Source: Variovorax ginsengisoli (GTDB lineage Bacteria > Pseudomonadota > Gammaproteobacteria > Burkholderiales > Burkholderiaceae_C). Taken from it: a stretch of 64,000 nt of DNA. Positions 44,262 through 53,971 of this stretch are shown here, in pieces. Under the pieces are notes generated by a model. The model did no database searches. It had not been told where the DNA came from and saw only the letters and a list, made by a program, of their open reading frames with translations. A program made the translations under genes and the position numbers. The DNA lies in contig NZ_JAUJZH010000023.1 in the NCBI RefSeq assembly GCF_030486595.1, forward strand, positions 1-64,000, read 5' to 3'. How positions within the stretch are numbered: the stretch's first letter is position 1; each line of letters starts with the position of its first letter.

Positions 44262-45769
44262 TGCGCGTGACGACCCTGCACAACCCCGCCGAAGCCGCCC
44301 GCTGGCTGCGTTCGCGCGTGAGCGGCGCGCTGCATGCTGACAGCCGCGCGGTCGGCGCCGGCGATGGCTTCATCGCCTGGCCCGGCGCGGCGACCGACGG
44401 CCGGCGCTTCGTCGCCGCTGCGCTGGCCCAGGGCGCCTCGGCCTGCCTGGTCGAGCACGAGGGCAGCGCGGCCTTCGGCTTCGAGGGCGAGGCGATCGCC
44501 ACCTACGCCGGCCTCAAGGCCGCGACCGGCCCGATCGCGGCCGCCTACTACGACACCCCCTCGGCCAGCCTGGACCTGATCGCCGTGACGGGCACCAACG
44601 GCAAGACCTCGACCGCCTGGTGGCTGGCGCAGGCGCTGTCGTCGGAAGCCGCCGATGCGGTGGGCTCGCCCTGCGCCGTGGTCGGCACGCTGGGCATCGG
44701 CGTGCCGCCCGATCTGACTTACACCGGGCTCACGACACCCGACCCCGTCATGCTGCAGCGCGAACTGCGCGGCTTCGTCGAGCGCGGCTTCGGCGCCTGC
44801 GCGATCGAGGCCTCGTCGATCGGCATCGCCGAGCGCCGGCTCGACGGCAGCCGGATCGCGGTGGCGGTGTTCACCAATTTCACCCAGGACCACCTGGACT
44901 ACCACGGCAGCATGGAGGCCTACTGGCAGGCCAAAGCCGAGCTGTTCCGCTGGCCCGGCCTGCGCGCCGCGGTGGTCAACATCGACGATCTCCACGGCGC
45001 TTCGCTGGTGGCCGGCCTGCTCGAGCAGGGCGTCGGCGCGCTCGATGTCTGGACCGTCTCGGCCGAGGGCGATCCGGCCCGGCTGATGGCGCAGGACGTC
45101 GGCTACGACGCCCAGGGCCTGACCTTCTCGGTGGTCGAGGACGGTGCGCCGCCGCAGCGCCTGGCCACCTCGCTGATCGGCCAGTACAACGTCGCCAACC
45201 TGCTCGGCGTGATCGGCGCCTTGCGTGCGCTCGGCCTCCCGCTCGACGCGGCGGTGCGCGCCTGCACGGGGCTCGACAGCGTGCCGGGCCGCATGGAGCG
45301 CCTGAGCCTGCCCGGCCGGCCGCTGGCGGTGGTCGACTATGCCCACACGCCCGATGCGCTCGACAAGGCGCTGGCCGGCCTGCGGCCGCTGGCGCGCCAG
45401 CGCGGCGGTGCGCTGTGGTGCCTGTTCGGCTGCGGCGGCGACCGCGACAGCGCCAAGCGGCCGATGATGGCCGCCGTGGCCGAGACGCAGGCCGACCGCG
45501 TGGTCGTCACCAGCGACAACCCGCGCAGCGAGAAGCCGTCGGCCATCATCAGCCAGATCCTGCTCGGGCTGACGCGCCCCGAAGCGGCGCAGGTCGAGCC
45601 CGACCGGGCCCGGGCGATCGCCGAGACGCTGGCCCAGGCCCGCCCGGAAGACGTGGTGCTGCTCGCCGGCCGCGGCCACGAGGCCTGGCAGGAAATCGCC
45701 GGCGAGCGCATCGCGTTCTCGGACCGGGCGCATGCGCTCGATGCGCTCACGGCAAGGAGCGGTGCATGA
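44261..45769 (+). CDS. murE: UDP-MurNAc-tripeptide ligase (meso-DAP-adding)
   Basis: 502 residues. Adds the third residue to the peptidoglycan stem. ATP-binding G111-TNGK115-T; the DNPR motif at 419-422 is the marker for meso-diaminopimelate rather than lysine, in line with dapF in this window. The start is the ATG (44261) overlapping the ftsI stop by one base. The ATGA overlap with murF couples the next step. Confidence 0.97.
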   Translation: MRVTTLHNPAEAARWLRSRVSGALHADSRAVGAGDGFIAWPGAATDGRRFVAAALAQGASACLVEHEGSAAFGFEGEAIATYAGLKAATGPIAAAYYDTPSASLDLIAVTGTNGKTSTAWWLAQALSSEAADAVGSPCAVVGTLGIGVPPDLTYTGLTTPDPVMLQRELRGFVERGFGACAIEASSIGIAERRLDGSRIAVAVFTNFTQDHLDYHGSMEAYWQAKAELFRWPGLRAAVVNIDDLHGASLVAGLLEQGVGALDVWTVSAEGDPARLMAQDVGYDAQGLTFSVVEDGAPPQRLATSLIGQYNVANLLGVIGALRALGLPLDAAVRACTGLDSVPGRMERLSLPGRPLAVVDYAHTPDALDKALAGLRPLARQRGGALWCLFGCGGDRDSAKRPMMAAVAETQADRVVVTSDNPRSEKPSAIISQILLGLTRPEAAQVEPDRARAIAETLAQARPEDVVLLAGRGHEAWQEIAGERIAFSDRAHALDALTARSGA

Positions 45770-47217
45770 CCGACGCGCAGGCAGCGACCCCCATGATGAC
45801 GCTCGGCCAGGCCCTGGCCTGGATCCCGGGCGCCCGGCTGGTCGGCGATCCGGCGACGCCGATCCTGCGCGTCCACACCGACACTCGCAGCCTCGCGGCC
45901 GGCGACCTGTTCGTCGCGCTGAAGGGCGAACGCTTCGACGCCAACCAGTTCCTGGGCGACGCCCGGGCGCGCGGCGCCGTGGCCGCGATCGCCCATGGCG
46001 GCCTCGAGGCGGCCGGCCTGGCGGGTCTCGAAGTGGCGGACAGCCTGGTGGCGCTGGGCGCCCTGGCGGCGGGCTGGCGCGCCCAGTTCGACCTGCCGCT
46101 GATCGCAGTCACCGGCAGCAACGGCAAGACCACCGTGACGCAGATGATCGCGTCGATCCTGCGCGTCGCCTGCGGCGAGGGCGCACTGGCCACGGCCGGC
46201 AACTTCAACAACGAGATCGGCGTGCCGCTGACCCTGCTGCGCCTGCGCGCGCGCCACCAGCGCTCGGTGGTCGAGCTGGGCATGAACCATCCGGGCGAGA
46301 TCGAGCGGCTGGCGCGGATCGCGCGGCCGACCATCGCCCTGGTCAACAACGCCCAGCGCGAGCACCAGGAGTTCATGGCCACGGTCGAGGCGGTGGCGCG
46401 CGAGAACGGGGCGGTCTTCGAGGCCCTGCCGCCGCAAGGCACGGCCGTGTTCCCGTATGCCGACGAATTTACGCCGCTGTGGAGCGAGATCGCCCATCGG
46501 GCGGCGTCCCGGCGCTGCCTGAGCTTCGGCGACCAGGCCGGTGCCGACATCGCGCTGGTGTCCGCCGACTGGGCCGACGGCGCCTGGCGGGTCGAGGCCC
46601 GCACACCGCTGGGCGAGCTGCGCTTCAGGCTCGGCATCGCCGGCCGCCACAACGTCATCAATGCGCTGGCGGCGATCGCCTGCGCGCTCGCCAGCGGCGT
46701 GTCGCTCGACCGCATCGCCGAAGGGCTGTCCGCCTTCGAGCCGGTCAAGGGCCGCTCCAGGGCGATCGCGCTGCGGCTGGCCGGCGGCCGGACGATCACC
46801 CTGGTCGACGACACCTACAACGCCAATCCCGATTCGATGCTGGCCGCGATCGACGTGCTCGCCGCGCTGCCGGGTCCGCGCCTGCTGGTGATCGGCGACA
46901 TGGGCGAGGTCGGCGACCAGGGGCCGCAGTTCCATGCCGAGGTCGGCCAGCGGGCGCGCGAGCGCGGCATCGACGCGGTGTACGCGCTCGGCCGCGAATC
47001 GGCGCATAGCATCGCCGCCTTCCAGGACCCGGCCGCGGGCCGCCATTTCGACGACATCGATTCGCTCAACGCCGCCGTGCTGGCGCAGCTGCCGCTGGCC
47101 GGCAGCGTGCTGGTCAAGGGCTCGCGCTTCATGCAGATGGAGCGCGTGGTCCAGGCCGCCGCGGGCTGGGCCGAATCACGACAACAACAAGACAAGGAGG
47201 CCGGTCATGCCGCATGA
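45766..47217 (+). CDS. murF: UDP-MurNAc-tripeptide-D-Ala-D-Ala ligase
   Basis: 483 residues. Adds the D-Ala-D-Ala dipeptide made by Ddl. P-loop GSNGKTT starts at residue 117; NFNNEIGVPLTLL and VELGMNHPGEIERL are strongly conserved MurF segments, and DDTYNANPDSM lies in the C-terminal domain. Start ATG 45766 overlaps the murE TGA. A 54-nt gap precedes mraY. Confidence 0.97.
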   Translation: MTDAQAATPMMTLGQALAWIPGARLVGDPATPILRVHTDTRSLAAGDLFVALKGERFDANQFLGDARARGAVAAIAHGGLEAAGLAGLEVADSLVALGALAAGWRAQFDLPLIAVTGSNGKTTVTQMIASILRVACGEGALATAGNFNNEIGVPLTLLRLRARHQRSVVELGMNHPGEIERLARIARPTIALVNNAQREHQEFMATVEAVARENGAVFEALPPQGTAVFPYADEFTPLWSEIAHRAASRRCLSFGDQAGADIALVSADWADGAWRVEARTPLGELRFRLGIAGRHNVINALAAIACALASGVSLDRIAEGLSAFEPVKGRSRAIALRLAGGRTITLVDDTYNANPDSMLAAIDVLAALPGPRLLVIGDMGEVGDQGPQFHAEVGQRARERGIDAVYALGRESAHSIAAFQDPAAGRHFDDIDSLNAAVLAQLPLAGSVLVKGSRFMQMERVVQAAAGWAESRQQQDKEAGHAA

Positions 47218-47271
47218 GTCGCGCATCGAGGCCCGTTCACCCATGCCCCATTTCGCGCCGAGGTTCCGCCC

Positions 47272-48450
47272 ATGCTGCTGAGCCTCGCCCTGTGGCTGCA
47301 AAGCCTGTCGCCGGATTTCGGTTTCCTGCGGGTCTTCCAGTACCTGACCTTCCGCGCCCTCATGGCCTCGCTCACCGCGCTGCTGCTCGGCCTGGCCGCC
47401 GGTCCCTTCGTGATCCGGCGCCTGACGGCGCTCAAGATCGGCCAGCAGGTGCGCAGCTACGGCATGGAGACGCACCTGACCAAGAGCGGCACGCCGACCA
47501 TGGGCGGCGTGCTGGTGCTGTTCTCGATCGCGTTCTCGACCTTGCTGTGGTTCGACCTCTCGAACCGCTTCGTCTGGATCGTGCTGTGGGTCACGCTGGG
47601 CTTCGGCGCCATCGGCTGGGTCGACGACTGGCGCAAGGTGGTGCGCAAGGACCCCGAGGGCATGCGTTCGCGCGAGAAGTACTTCTGGCAGTCGGTGGTC
47701 GGGCTGGTGGCCGGCTTCTACCTGCTGTTCAGCATCTCCGAGAGCTCCAACTGGCGCGTGCTCGAACTGTTCTACGCCTGGGTGCGCTCGGGTTTCGACC
47801 TCGACTTTCCACCCAAGATCAACCTGCTGGTGCCCTTCTTCAAGGAAGTCAGCTATCCGCTCGGCGGCATCGGCTTCGTGATCCTGACCTACCTGGTGAT
47901 CGTCGGCGCCAGCAACGCGGTGAACCTCACCGACGGCCTCGACGGGCTGGCGATCATGCCGGTCGTCATGGTCGGCTCGGCGCTCGGCGTGTTCGCCTAT
48001 GTCACGGGCAGCGCGGTCTATTCGCGCTACCTGCTGTTCCCGCACATCCCGGGCTCCGGCGAGCTGCTGGTCTTCTGCTCGGCCATGGCCGGCGCCGGCC
48101 TGGCCTTCCTGTGGTTCAACACCCATCCGGCGCAGGTCTTCATGGGCGACGTCGGCGCGCTCGCGCTCGGCGGCGCGCTCGGCACCATCGCCGTGATCGT
48201 CCGCCAGGAGATCGTGTTCTTCGTGATGGGCGGCATCTTCGTGGTCGAGGCGATCTCGGTGATGGCCCAGGTCACGTACTTCAAGTACACCAAGAAGCGC
48301 TTCGGCGAAGGCCGGCGCGTGCTCAAGATGGCGCCGCTGCACCACCATTTCGAGAAGAGCGGCTGGCGCGAGACCCAGGTCGTGGTCCGCTTCTGGATCA
48401 TCACGATGCTGCTGTGCCTGGTCGGCCTGTCCAGCCTGAAGCTGCGTTGA
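47272..48450 (+). CDS. mraY: Phospho-MurNAc-pentapeptide translocase MraY
   Basis: 392-residue polytopic inner-membrane enzyme that makes lipid I from UDP-MurNAc-pentapeptide and undecaprenyl phosphate. Conserved segments include THLTKSGTPTMGGVLVL, VDDWRKVV, NLTDGLDGLA, FMGDVGALALGG and the late APLHHHFEKSGW. About ten hydrophobic helices fit the family. It is 4 nt before murD. Confidence 0.98.
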   Translation: MLLSLALWLQSLSPDFGFLRVFQYLTFRALMASLTALLLGLAAGPFVIRRLTALKIGQQVRSYGMETHLTKSGTPTMGGVLVLFSIAFSTLLWFDLSNRFVWIVLWVTLGFGAIGWVDDWRKVVRKDPEGMRSREKYFWQSVVGLVAGFYLLFSISESSNWRVLELFYAWVRSGFDLDFPPKINLLVPFFKEVSYPLGGIGFVILTYLVIVGASNAVNLTDGLDGLAIMPVVMVGSALGVFAYVTGSAVYSRYLLFPHIPGSGELLVFCSAMAGAGLAFLWFNTHPAQVFMGDVGALALGGALGTIAVIVRQEIVFFVMGGIFVVEAISVMAQVTYFKYTKKRFGEGRRVLKMAPLHHHFEKSGWRETQVVVRFWIITMLLCLVGLSSLKLR

Positions 48451-48454
48451 CACC

Positions 48455-50176
48455 ATGCGGCATCTGAAAGACCTCCACGTCCTCGTCCTCGGCCTCGGTG
48501 CGTCCGGGCTGGCGATGGCGCGCTGGTGCGCGCGCCACGGCGCCGTGCTCACGGTCGCCGACACCCGCGAGGCGCCGCCGCAGCTGGCGGCCCTGCGCGC
48601 CGAGCTGCCCGGCGCCGTGTTCGTCGGCGGACCGCTGACGGCCGCGCTGGTCGAAGGCACGCCGGTGCGCGCGGTGTACCGCTCGCCGGGGCTGTCGCCG
48701 GCGTCGGTGGCGCCGGTGATCGATGCGGCCCGGGCGATGGGCCTGCCGGTGGGGGGCGAGCTGGACCTGTTCGCGCGCGCCTTGGCGGACCTGCGGATCG
48801 TGGAAGAGGCGCAGGCGGTCGAAGCGGTCGTGGCGCCGGAGCCGGCCGCGCACGCGGAGCCCGCGCCCGACGCCGTCGAGCCCGATACCGCCGATGCCGC
48901 CGAGGCGGCCGAAGCACCTGAACCCGCCGCCGCGCTGCCCGACGATGACGACGATTCGTTCACCCCGCTGGCCGAGCCGGTGGTCGTGCCGCCGGCGCCC
49001 AAGGGCTACACGCCCGCGGTGCTGGCCATCACCGGCACCAACGGCAAGACCACCGTGACCGCGCTCACCGGCCAATTGGTCGAGCGCGCCGGCAAGAGCG
49101 TCGCCGTGGCCGGCAACATCGGCCCGACCCTGCTCGACACCCTGTCGGCCCGGATCGACGCCGACGACCTGCCCGAGGTCTGGGTGCTCGAGCTGTCGAG
49201 CTTCCAGCTCGACGGCGTGCAGGACTTCGAGCCGACCGCCGCCACCGTGCTGAACCTGTCGCAGGACCACCTCGACTGGCATGGCGACATGGCCGCCTAC
49301 GCCGCGGCCAAGGCGCGCGTCTTCGGCCGCAAGGGTGTGATGGTGCTCAACCGCGAGGATGCCGCCGTCATGGCGATGCGGCCGGCGCCGGTCAAGCTGG
49401 CGCGGGGCCAGGTGGCGCGCAGCGTCATCACCTTCGGCGCGGCGATGCCGCTGCGGCCCGGGGACTACGGCATCGAGCGCCTCAACGGCATGGCCTGGCT
49501 GGTGCGTGCGCTCGAAGCCGACGAGACCCAGAAACGCAAGCGGGGTGCCGCGGTCGAGGAGGAAGAGATCTTCATCCAGCGCCTGATGCCGGCCGATGCG
49601 CTGCGCATCCGCGGCCGCCACAACGCGCTCAATGCGCTGGCGGCGCTGGCACTGGCCACCGCCGCGGGCTGCCAGCTGGCGCCGATGCTCTACGGGCTGC
49701 GCGAATACCGCGGCGAGCCGCACCGGGTCGAGCCGGTGGCGATCGTCGGCGACGTCGAGTACTTCGACGACAGCAAGGGCACCAATGTCGGCGCCACCGT
49801 CGCCGCGCTGGTGGGCCTCGGCGAGGAGCGCCGGCTGGTGGTGATCCTCGGCGGCGAGGGCAAGGGCCAGGACTTCACGCCGCTGGCCGCGCCGGTGGCG
49901 CAGTACGCCCGCGCCGTGATCCTGATCGGCCGCGACGCGCCGTTGATCGAGGCCGCGCTCGCGGCCACCGGCATCCCGCTGCTGGGCGCCGCCTCGCTGG
50001 CCGAGGCCGTGACACTGGCGGCCGGCCGCGCGCACCCGGGCGACGCCGTGCTGCTGTCGCCGGCCTGCGCCAGCTTCGACATGTTCCGCGACTACGCGCA
50101 CCGTGCGCAGGTCTTCTGCGAGGCCGTCGAGGCGTTGGCCGACCTGCCGTCGAACCCCGTGTCGGAGGCGTCATGA
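48455..50176 (+). CDS. murD: UDP-MurNAc-L-alanine-D-glutamate ligase with insertions
   Basis: 573 residues, well above the usual 440-500. Adds D-Glu to UDP-MurNAc-Ala. The Rossmann-like start VLVLGLGASGLAMARW is normal. An Ala/Glu/Pro/Asp-rich insertion spans about residues 115-185 (with DDDDDSF) before the P-loop G194-TNGK198-TT. A second charged insertion (ETQKRKRGAAVEEEE) lies near residues 352-372 before RGRHNALNALAA. Catalytic core motifs ELSSFQLDG and DDSKGTNVGAT are intact, so the enzyme should be active; the insertions are probably surface loops. The stop overlaps ftsW. Confidence 0.96.
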   Translation: MRHLKDLHVLVLGLGASGLAMARWCARHGAVLTVADTREAPPQLAALRAELPGAVFVGGPLTAALVEGTPVRAVYRSPGLSPASVAPVIDAARAMGLPVGGELDLFARALADLRIVEEAQAVEAVVAPEPAAHAEPAPDAVEPDTADAAEAAEAPEPAAALPDDDDDSFTPLAEPVVVPPAPKGYTPAVLAITGTNGKTTVTALTGQLVERAGKSVAVAGNIGPTLLDTLSARIDADDLPEVWVLELSSFQLDGVQDFEPTAATVLNLSQDHLDWHGDMAAYAAAKARVFGRKGVMVLNREDAAVMAMRPAPVKLARGQVARSVITFGAAMPLRPGDYGIERLNGMAWLVRALEADETQKRKRGAAVEEEEIFIQRLMPADALRIRGRHNALNALAALALATAAGCQLAPMLYGLREYRGEPHRVEPVAIVGDVEYFDDSKGTNVGATVAALVGLGEERRLVVILGGEGKGQDFTPLAAPVAQYARAVILIGRDAPLIEAALAATGIPLLGAASLAEAVTLAAGRAHPGDAVLLSPACASFDMFRDYAHRAQVFCEAVEALADLPSNPVSEAS

Positions 50177-51465
50177 ACAGCGCGAGCGCCGCCACGTCCA
50201 ACAAGACAGGCCGCTTCAGCGGCTGGTTCAGCCGTGCCAAGAGCGGCATCGATGCCCTGCCCATGCACCTGCCGGTGCGGCTCGGCAACGCCGGCATGAC
50301 GCAGACCAAGGCGGCCCCGGTGCGCGTGCTCGGCTTCGACCAGGCCCTGGTCTGGGTCACCGTGGCGCTGCTGGCCTGGGGCCTGGTGATGGTCTATTCG
50401 GCCTCGATCGCGCTGTCCGACAGCCCGCGCTTCACCCGCGCCGGCTACACGCCGACCTACTTCCTCACGCGCCACGCGGCCTCGCTGGTGATCGCCGCGA
50501 TCGCCGGCCTCCTGGCCTTCCAGGTGCCGATGAAGACCTGGGAGCGCGCCGCGCCCTGGCTCTTCGTGGCCTCGCTGCTGCTGCTGGTGGCGGTGCTGGT
50601 GCCGCACGTCGGCATCAATGTCAACGGCGCCCGCCGCTGGCTGCCGCTGGGCTTCATGCGCTTCCAGCCCTCGGAGCTGGCCAAGCTCGCGATGGTGCTC
50701 TATGCGGCCAGCTACATGGTGCGCAAGATGGAGATCAAGGAGCGCTTCTTCCGCGCCGTGCTGCCGATGGGCGTCGCGGTGGTGGTGGTCGGCATGCTGG
50801 TGATGGCCGAGCCCGACATGGGCGCCTTCATGGTGATCGCGGTGATTGCCATGGGCATCCTGTTCCTGGGCGGCGTCAATGCGCGGATGTTCTTCGTCAT
50901 CGCGGCGCTGGTCGTGGTGGCCTTCAGCACCATCGTGGCGACCAGCCCCTGGCGGCGCGAGCGGATCTTCGCTTACCTCGACCCCTGGAGCGAGGAGCAC
51001 GCGCTCGGCAAGGGCTACCAGCTGTCGCACTCGCTGATCGCGATCGGCCGCGGCGAAGTCTTCGGCGTCGGCCTCGGCGGCAGCGTCGAGAAGCTGCACT
51101 GGCTGCCCGAGGCCCACACCGACTTCCTGATGGCCGTGATCGGCGAGGAGTTCGGCCTGGTCGGCGTGCTGCTGGCGATCGCGCTGTTCCTCTGGCTCAC
51201 GCGCCGGATCATGCATATCGGCCGCCAGGCGATCGCGCTCGACCGCGTGTTCTCGGGCCTGGTGGCGCAGGGCATCGGCATCTGGATCGGCTTCCAGACC
51301 TTCATCAACATGGGGGTGAACCTCGGCGCGCTGCCGACCAAGGGCCTGACCCTGCCGCTGATGAGCTTCGGCGGGTCGGCCATCCTGTTGAACGTGGTGG
51401 CGCTGGCCGTGGTGCTGCGGATCGACTACGAGAACCGCGTTCTCATGCGCGGAGGCCGCGTATGA
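50173..51465 (+). CDS. ftsW: Peptidoglycan glycosyltransferase FtsW (SEDS)
   Basis: 430-residue septal SEDS polymerase with about ten membrane helices. NVNGARRWLPLGFMRFQPSE is the conserved SEDS loop, split as NVNGARRWLPL and GFMRFQPSE; GLGGSVEKLHWLPEAHTDFL and the C-terminal LPLMSFGGSA are also typical. It has a cytoplasmic N-terminal extension of about 55 residues. Start ATG 50173 overlaps the murD TGA, and its stop overlaps the murG ATG. Confidence 0.96.
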   Translation: MNSASAATSNKTGRFSGWFSRAKSGIDALPMHLPVRLGNAGMTQTKAAPVRVLGFDQALVWVTVALLAWGLVMVYSASIALSDSPRFTRAGYTPTYFLTRHAASLVIAAIAGLLAFQVPMKTWERAAPWLFVASLLLLVAVLVPHVGINVNGARRWLPLGFMRFQPSELAKLAMVLYAASYMVRKMEIKERFFRAVLPMGVAVVVVGMLVMAEPDMGAFMVIAVIAMGILFLGGVNARMFFVIAALVVVAFSTIVATSPWRRERIFAYLDPWSEEHALGKGYQLSHSLIAIGRGEVFGVGLGGSVEKLHWLPEAHTDFLMAVIGEEFGLVGVLLAIALFLWLTRRIMHIGRQAIALDRVFSGLVAQGIGIWIGFQTFINMGVNLGALPTKGLTLPLMSFGGSAILLNVVALAVVLRIDYENRVLMRGGRV

Positions 51466-52523
51466 GCAGAACGGCATTGGTCATGGCGGGCGGGACCGGA
51501 GGACACATCTTCCCGGGCCTGGCCGTGGCCGAGGCCCTGCGCGAGCGCGGCTGGCGTGTCCACTGGCTCGGTGCGCCGGGCAGCATGGAAGAAAAGCTGG
51601 TGCCGCCGCGCGGCTTCGCCTTCGAACCGGTGCAGTTCGGCGGCGTGCGCGGCAAGGGACCGCTGACCCTGGCCTTGCTGCCCATGCGCCTGCTGCGCGC
51701 CTTCCTGCAGAGCATTGCCGTGGTGCGCCGCGTCAAGCCCGACGTGGTGGTCGGCCTCGGCGGCTACATCACCTTCCCGGGCGGCATGATGAGCGTGCTG
51801 CTCGGCAAGCCGCTGGTGCTGCACGAGCAGAACTCGGTCGCGGGCCTGGCCAACAAGGTGCTCGCGAGCGTGGCCGACCGCGTCTTCACGGCGTTCCCGA
51901 ACGTCATCAAGAAGGCGCAGTGGGTGGGCAACCCCTTGCGCGCCGCCTTCCTGAAGCAGGGCGAGCCGGCTGCGCGCTTCGCCGGCCGCGCTGGTCCGCT
52001 CAAGCTGCTGGTGGTCGGCGGCAGCCTCGGCGCCCGCGCGCTCAACGCCGTGGTGCCGAAGGCGCTGGCCCTGATCGCCCCGGCCGAGCGGCCGCAGGTC
52101 ACCCACCAGAGTGGTGCCAAGCAGATCGACGAACTGCGGGCCAACTACGCCGCCGCCGGCGTCGACGGCCAACTCACTCCTTTCATCGACGACACGGCGC
52201 AGGCCTATGCCGACGCCGACCTGGTCGTCGCCCGTGCCGGTGCCAGCACCGTCACCGAAATCGCGGCCGTCGGCGCAGCAGCGCTGTTCGTGCCATTTCC
52301 CTCCGCCGTGGACGACCACCAGACCACCAATGCCCGCTTCCTTGTCGACGCCGGCGGTGGCTGGCTCGTTCAACAAACCGAACTGACTCCCGAATTGCTG
52401 GCCGAATTGCTAAAGAACACCGGGCGCGCTGCGCTCCTCGAACGCGCCGTGAAGGCCAAGTCGATGCAGAAAACCGAAGCGGTCGACCACGTCGTCCGCG
52501 CTTGCGAGGAGCTTGCCAAATGA
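51462..52523 (+). CDS. murG: UDP-GlcNAc:lipid I N-acetylglucosaminyltransferase MurG
   Basis: 353-residue peripheral membrane GT28 enzyme that makes lipid II. The N-terminal Gly-rich motif AGGTGGHIFPGLAVA binds lipid I/phosphate; LHEQNSVAGLANKVL and VVGGSLGARALN follow, and RAGASTVTEIAAVG near the C-terminus binds UDP-GlcNAc. Start at 51462 by ATGA overlap with ftsW. Confidence 0.97.
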   Translation: MSRTALVMAGGTGGHIFPGLAVAEALRERGWRVHWLGAPGSMEEKLVPPRGFAFEPVQFGGVRGKGPLTLALLPMRLLRAFLQSIAVVRRVKPDVVVGLGGYITFPGGMMSVLLGKPLVLHEQNSVAGLANKVLASVADRVFTAFPNVIKKAQWVGNPLRAAFLKQGEPAARFAGRAGPLKLLVVGGSLGARALNAVVPKALALIAPAERPQVTHQSGAKQIDELRANYAAAGVDGQLTPFIDDTAQAYADADLVVARAGASTVTEIAAVGAAALFVPFPSAVDDHQTTNARFLVDAGGGWLVQQTELTPELLAELLKNTGRAALLERAVKAKSMQKTEAVDHVVRACEELAK

Positions 52524-53971
52524 AGCACGCCATTCGTCACATCCACTTCGTCGGCGTCGGCGGCTCGGGCATGAGCGGCATCGCCGAAGTGCTGCTCAAC
52601 CTCGGCTACAAGATCTCCGGCTCGGACCTGGCCGACAGCGCGACCCTCAAGCGCCTGGCCAGCCTCGGCATCGCGACCTTCGTCGGCCATGACGCGGCCC
52701 ACATCGCGGGCGCCGACGCGGTCGTGACATCGACCGCGGTCAACGCCGACAACCCCGAGGTGGTGGCGGCGCGCGAGAAGCGCATCCCGGTGGTGCCGCG
52801 CGCCATGATGCTGGCCGAGCTGATGCGGCTCAAGCAGGGGATCGCGATCGCCGGCACCCACGGCAAGACCACCACCACCAGCCTGGTGGCGAGCGTGCTG
52901 GCCGCGGCCGGCTTCGATCCGACCTTCGTGATCGGCGGCCGGCTCAACAGCGCCGGCGCCAATGCGCAGCTCGGCAGCGGCGACTACATCGTGGTCGAGG
53001 CCGATGAATCCGATGCCTCGTTCCTGAACCTGCTGCCGGTGATGGCGGTGGTCACGAACATCGACGCCGACCACATGGAGACCTACGGGCACGACTTCGC
53101 GAAGCTCAAGAAGGCCTTCGTCGACTTCCTGCACCGCATGCCCTTCTATGGCGTCGCGATCCTGTGCACCGACGATCCGGCGGTGCGCGAGGTCGTGACC
53201 CAGGTGTCCTGCCCGGTGACCAGCTACGGCTTCGGCGAGGAAGCCCAGGTGCGCGCGGTCAACGTGCGCGCGGTGGGTTCGCAGATGCACTTCACGGCCC
53301 AGCGCCGCAACGGCGTCACGCTGCCCGACCTCGACATCGTGCTGAACCTGCCGGGCGAGCACAACGTGCGCAACGCGCTGGCGGTGATCGCGGTGGCGGT
53401 CGAGCTCAGCGTGCCAGACGAAGCGGTGCAGCGCGGCCTGGCCGACTTCAAGGGCGTGGGCCGGCGCTTCCAGCGCTATGGCGAAGTGGCGCTGCCGGGC
53501 GGCCGTCCGGGCCAGTTCACGTTGATCGACGACTACGGCCACCACCCGGTCGAAATGGCGGCCACCATCGCCGCGGCGCGCGGCGCCTTTCCGGGCCGGC
53601 GGCTGGTGCTGGCCTTCCAGCCGCACCGCTTCACGCGCACCCGGGACTGCTTCGAGGATTTCGTCAAGGTCATCGGCCAGGCCGACGCGGTGCTGCTGGG
53701 CGAGGTCTACGCCGCCGGCGAGGCCCCGATCGTGGCCGCCGACGGCCGCTCGCTGGCGCGTGCGCTGCGCGTCGCGGGCAAGGTCGAACCGGTGTTCGTC
53801 GACGAGATCGCGGCAATGCCGCAGGCGATCCTGGACAACGCGCGCGATGGCGATGTCCTGATCTGCATGGGCGCCGGATCGATCGGCGCCGTGCCGGCCA
53901 AGGTGGTCGAGATCGGCGCCGTTGCGCCGCAGAAGTCGGAGCGCTTCACGCGCGAAGGGAGGGCGCTGTGA
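52520..53971 (+). CDS. murC: UDP-MurNAc-L-alanine ligase
   Basis: 483 residues. Adds the first residue, L-Ala, to UDP-MurNAc. The N-terminus HIHFVGVGGSGMSGIAEVLL is characteristic, the ATP motif G112-THGKTTT is intact, and EADESDASFLNLLP and DDYGHHPVEMAATI complete the active site. Start ATG 52520 overlaps the murG TGA; its TGA overlaps the GTG start of ddl. Confidence 0.98.
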   Translation: MKHAIRHIHFVGVGGSGMSGIAEVLLNLGYKISGSDLADSATLKRLASLGIATFVGHDAAHIAGADAVVTSTAVNADNPEVVAAREKRIPVVPRAMMLAELMRLKQGIAIAGTHGKTTTTSLVASVLAAAGFDPTFVIGGRLNSAGANAQLGSGDYIVVEADESDASFLNLLPVMAVVTNIDADHMETYGHDFAKLKKAFVDFLHRMPFYGVAILCTDDPAVREVVTQVSCPVTSYGFGEEAQVRAVNVRAVGSQMHFTAQRRNGVTLPDLDIVLNLPGEHNVRNALAVIAVAVELSVPDEAVQRGLADFKGVGRRFQRYGEVALPGGRPGQFTLIDDYGHHPVEMAATIAAARGAFPGRRLVLAFQPHRFTRTRDCFEDFVKVIGQADAVLLGEVYAAGEAPIVAADGRSLARALRVAGKVEPVFVDEIAAMPQAILDNARDGDVLICMGAGSIGAVPAKVVEIGAVAPQKSERFTREGRAL

